DNA of 8,734 bases from JBCCEJ01 sp039030335 (GTDB lineage: Bacteria > Pseudomonadota > Gammaproteobacteria > HK1), in the NCBI GenBank assembly GCA_039030335.1, contig JBCCEJ010000115.1, positions 1 through 8,734 of the forward strand, written 5' to 3'. Position numbers and translations under genes: made by a program. Shown piece after piece: positions 6,131 through 8,734 of the stretch. Under the pieces are notes generated by a model. The model searched no databases. It was given only the letters and a program-made list of their open reading frames with translations, and was not told the DNA's origin. Each line of letters opens with the position of its first letter. Position 1 is the first letter of the stretch.

Positions 6131-7404
6131 AATTCACGATCCTTCGCCTCGCTGCAGCGAGTCTTTGGAACCGGCGCCTCACGGTCACGTTGACGGCGAT
6201 CGCAATCGGGCTAAGCGTTGCGTTGATATTGGGCGTGGAAAAGATGCGTCGGGACGCCCGGAGCGCGTTTTCCAGTACCGTTTCGGGGACCGACCTGATC
6301 GTGGGTGCCAGAAGTGGCGCGCTCCAATTGATGCTCTACAGCGTCTTTCGGATCGGCAATGCGACGAACAACGTGTCCTGGGCGAGCTACCAGCGCTACG
6401 CGGACGATCGGCGCGTAAGGTGGAGCGTCCCTTTATCGCTCGGCGACTCTCACCGCGGATTCCGCGTGCTCGGCACGTCAGCAGAGTATTTCGAACACTA
6501 CCGCTACGGGCAGCGTTTCCCGCTGCGCTTCGCTGAAGGGGGGCCGTTCAGCGCAACGCGCGAAGCCGTGCTCGGCAGCGCGGTCGCGAAAGAGCTCGGT
6601 TATACGCTGGGCGCGGATCTCGTCTTCGCGCACGGTGCTGGCGACGTGGTGCTCGAGACACATGACGAATACCCGATGCGGGCCGTGGGGATCCTGGCGC
6701 CGACGGGTACGCCGGTCGATCGCACGGTACATGTCAGTCTGGAATCGATCACGTTGATTCATATCGACATGGAGGTGCCGGATGAGCAGTCCAGCAAGAA
6801 TCGATTTCAGCGGCTGATCAAGCGAGCCGTAGCCGACCGCGACCTGACGCCGAAGTCAATCACGGCGTTCATGCTCGGTACGCGGTCGAAACTCGACATC
6901 TTCAGACTGCAGCGGGATATCAATCGCGACCGAAACGAGCCGCTGCTGGCGGCGCTCCCGGGCGTTGCGCTCCAGGAACTGTGGGATCTGCTGGGCGTCG
7001 CCGAGACGGTATTGCGACTCGTGGCAGCCATGGTCGTGCTCACCGGGCTGCTCGGCATGACCACTCTCATCCTGTCGACACTCGAGATGCGACGGCGCGA
7101 AATGGCGGTGCTGCGCGCGGTTGGCGCCAGGCCGCTGCACATTACCGGACTGTTCGTCTTCGAGTCGGCTCTGCTCGGGATTGCCGGGGTTGTGTTCGGT
7201 CTGGTGATGCTCTACGCCGCCACGCTGCTCGCTCAGCCGCTCGCCGCGACCACGCTTGGCCTGCATTTGCCGGTCGAGGCACCGCGGCAAGGCGATCTCG
7301 TGATTCTGGCAGCGATCGTGGCCGCCGCTGCGGCGGCCGGGCTAATCCCGGCCTGGAGGGCGTACCGCTCGGCACTGGCTGACGGATTGACGATCAAAAT
7401 CTGA
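6127..7404 (+). CDS. FtsX-like ABC permease (MacB/LolC fold) of the zinc cluster
   Basis: A 425-residue inner-membrane permease with the type VII ABC layout: one N-terminal helix (about 18-38), a large periplasmic domain (about 40-285), then three helices (295-319, 340-372, 388-410) and a short cytoplasmic tail. The coupling segment EMAVLRAVGARP (325-336) is the standard FtsX/MacB contact with the ATPase. The periplasmic segment with LMLYSVFRIGNATNNVSW (68-85) and VPLSLGDSHRGFRVLGT (101-117) is characteristic of the permeases that travel with DUF2796 proteins. Translation starts at GTG, which overlaps the ATPase stop (GTGA), indicating coupled synthesis. One permease gene is present, so the transporter is probably a homodimer. 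Such permeases usually do not carry substrate through the membrane channel but transmit force to periplasmic partners, which fits an accessory role in zinc handling. Confidence 0.92.
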   Translation: MKFTILRLAAASLWNRRLTVTLTAIAIGLSVALILGVEKMRRDARSAFSSTVSGTDLIVGARSGALQLMLYSVFRIGNATNNVSWASYQRYADDRRVRWSVPLSLGDSHRGFRVLGTSAEYFEHYRYGQRFPLRFAEGGPFSATREAVLGSAVAKELGYTLGADLVFAHGAGDVVLETHDEYPMRAVGILAPTGTPVDRTVHVSLESITLIHIDMEVPDEQSSKNRFQRLIKRAVADRDLTPKSITAFMLGTRSKLDIFRLQRDINRDRNEPLLAALPGVALQELWDLLGVAETVLRLVAAMVVLTGLLGMTTLILSTLEMRRREMAVLRAVGARPLHITGLFVFESALLGIAGVVFGLVMLYAATLLAQPLAATTLGLHLPVEAPRQGDLVILAAIVAAAAAAGLIPAWRAYRSALADGLTIKI

Positions 7405-7504
7405 TCCGGCGCACGGTCGATAGGGCTGGCGCGCAAAGCCAGCGGCCAGGGCGACGCGCCATGCCTGGCGGGCCAGATGCACGGAGGCTTGGATCGGTCG
7501 TCTT
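7405..7504. other. Convergent intergenic region with weak hairpins
   Basis: This 100-bp gap lies between the ends of the permease and monooxygenase genes. It contains a 6-bp GC stem with a 7-nt loop (GCTGGC at 7425-7430 with GCCAGC at 7438-7443) 21 nt past the permease stop. Neither it nor the hairpin at the monooxygenase stop is followed by a T-run, so no canonical intrinsic terminator is supported. Confidence 0.4.
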
Positions 7505-7513
7505 CTAGACGAC
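7497..7513. terminator. Possible hairpin spanning the monooxygenase stop codon
   Basis: GTCGTCT (7497-7503) pairs perfectly with AGACGAC (7507-7513) around a 3-nt loop. It includes the TAG stop at 7505-7507. There is no T-tract on either side, so it is at best a weak, possibly bidirectional, termination or RNA 3'-end structure. Confidence 0.2.
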
Positions 7514-8734
7514 GGGGACGCGTCTCGCGGCCAGCATCGCCGGGGTGATGACATCGAGGTCCAGCGGGACACGCCAGCGTTCACTCATGTGCACGGTCGG
7601 CATCTCGTTCGACTCTCGTTCGACGTCCAGATCGAACCCTTCGAAGCTGTTGGTCATGACCTGGTTGCAGCGGTCCACGTAGATCGGGAAACCCCCGATG
7701 TACGGCATGAAGACGCGCGGCCGTCCGGGGATATTGGCACCCACGTACCAGGAGCTGCACGTAGACCGGAGCGAGGTCTGGGCGACCTCGTTGACGTGAT
7801 CCACCCAGTCGTCTTCGAACTCGACGCGCGCGTCTATTGTTTTCGCACCGCTTTCGCGGACGAACATGATGCAATCGGCGATCCAGTCGACGTGCTGTTC
7901 GATCGACTGGATCATGTTCGCGAGGACCGACGGGCTGCCGGGGCCGGTCACCATGAAGAAGTTCGGAAAGCCGGCGGTCGACAGGCCGAGGTAAGTGCGC
8001 GGCCCGGCTTCCCACTTCTTCCCGAGCGTCAAGCCGTCGCGCCCGGTGATCTGCATGTTATCGAACGAACCGGTCATCGCGGCGAAGCCGGTCGCGCAGA
8101 CGATGACGTCGCACTCGTGCTCGACGCCATGCGCGACCACTCCGTTACGTGTCATGCGCTCGATCGGTCGCTCCGCGACGTCGATCAGCTTGACGTGCGG
8201 CAGATTGAAGGTCTCGTAGTATCCCGTGTCTACGCAAAGACGTTTGCAGCCGAACACGTTGTCCGGGCAGAGCAGGTCGGCGGTTTCCGGGTCGTCGACG
8301 ACCGCGCGGATTTTCTCCCTCGCGAAGTTGGCCACGGTGTCATTGGCGTCTTTGTCGAATAACAGATCGCCGTAGGCACCGAGGAACGGCAGTCCGCCGC
8401 GGTCCCAGAATTCCTGATAGGTATCGAGGCGTTCTTCCTCCGGAGAATCCAGCGCGGAGCCGACATTGAACGGGAAGAAGAAGCCCGTCGGCCGGGCGCG
8501 CGATTTGGCGCGCAGGCCCGGATAATCGGACTTGATGGACGCGACATACTCTTCGCTCAGTTTCTCGTTCCAGGCGGGCACGGTGTAGTTTGCTGTGCGC
8601 TGGAACACCGTCAGAGAACTCGCCTGACCCGCGATGATTGGAATCGACTGGATGGCGGATGAGCCGGTACCGATCACGCAGACCCGCTTGTCGGTGAAGT
8701 CGATCGGTTCATGGGGCCACTCACCGGTGTGATA
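7505..8734 (-). CDS. Flavin-containing Baeyer-Villiger monooxygenase, C-terminal part (5' end outside window)
   Basis: The frame is open to the window edge and encodes 409 residues; the N-terminal FAD-binding part is missing. No start is claimed; the GTG at 8675-8677 is an internal valine codon. Numbering from the first visible residue, YHTGEWP at 1-7 is the tail of the Baeyer-Villiger fingerprint (FxGxxxHxxxWP), and VIGTGSSAIQ at 20-29 is the NADPH-binding Rossmann motif. GCKRLCVDTGYYETFN follows, with Arg165 aligning to the catalytic arginine (Arg337 in phenylacetone monooxygenase). Further along are CATGFAAMTGSF, GPRTYLGLSTAGFPNFF, GPGSPSVLANM and SWYVGANIPGRPRVFMPYIGG, all standard for cyclohexanone/phenylacetone monooxygenase relatives. 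These enzymes insert oxygen into ketones using FAD, NADPH and O2 in the cytoplasm. A tail of about 40 residues follows the usual family end. Substrate unknown; no visible link to the zinc genes, which it faces convergently. Confidence 0.93.
   Translation of the reverse strand, partial: YHTGEWPHEPIDFTDKRVCVIGTGSSAIQSIPIIAGQASSLTVFQRTANYTVPAWNEKLSEEYVASIKSDYPGLRAKSRARPTGFFFPFNVGSALDSPEEERLDTYQEFWDRGGLPFLGAYGDLLFDKDANDTVANFAREKIRAVVDDPETADLLCPDNVFGCKRLCVDTGYYETFNLPHVKLIDVAERPIERMTRNGVVAHGVEHECDVIVCATGFAAMTGSFDNMQITGRDGLTLGKKWEAGPRTYLGLSTAGFPNFFMVTGPGSPSVLANMIQSIEQHVDWIADCIMFVRESGAKTIDARVEFEDDWVDHVNEVAQTSLRSTCSSWYVGANIPGRPRVFMPYIGGFPIYVDRCNQVMTNSFEGFDLDVERESNEMPTVHMSERWRVPLDLDVITPAMLAARRVPVV

Noticed and set aside
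7425..7443. Intrinsic terminator after the permease
   Set aside because: The stem is GC-rich but only 6 bp and lacks a following T-run; kept only as a note on the intergenic region.
7589..8362. Plus-strand frame of 257 codons
   Set aside because: It is antisense to the Baeyer-Villiger monooxygenase, which has many conserved motifs, and shows no recognisable domain.

Overview
The window is GC-rich, densely packed, and reads as a gammaproteobacterial chromosome. The grounds are a Zur-type zinc operator, a ZrgA-type histidine-rich periplasmic zinc protein with its ABC transporter, and generally gammaproteobacterial-looking protein families. I cannot name the genus. No rRNA, tRNA, insertion sequence, integrase or CRISPR array was seen.

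Layout. On the minus strand from 4448 down to 21 lies a leftward set of three genes: a secreted DUF3299 protein, a cytoplasmic-looking molybdopterin oxidoreductase of the BisC/TorA/DMSO reductase family, and a polytopic membrane protein resembling animal progressive ankylosis protein (ANKH; MOP/MATE superfamily). The first two overlap by 4 bp (ATGA); the third follows after 64 bp. On the plus strand from 4653 to 7404 lies a tight rightward operon: zrgA-like (DUF2796, with about 70 residues of His/Asp/Lys repeats), an ABC ATPase 2 nt later, and a MacB/LolC-type FtsX-like permease overlapping the ATPase by 4 bp (GTGA). From 7505 to the right edge, on the minus strand and convergent, is the C-terminal part of a flavin-dependent Baeyer-Villiger monooxygenase; its N-terminus is outside the window.

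The centre of interest is the 204-bp divergent intergenic region (4449-4652). It contains a good match to the Zur operator at about 4558-4580, placed so that it could repress both directions. DUF2796 + ATPase + permease + DUF3299 is a known zinc-starvation cluster (zrg genes of Vibrio; the PA4063-PA4066 set in Pseudomonas aeruginosa, as I recall them). Here the DUF3299 gene has been turned to the opposite strand and translationally coupled to a molybdoenzyme, with an ANKH-like carrier behind it. This suggests, as inference, that a molybdenum-dependent sulfoxide/N-oxide reductase and perhaps an anion exporter belong to the zinc-starvation response of this organism. The Baeyer-Villiger monooxygenase looks unrelated to the zinc system.
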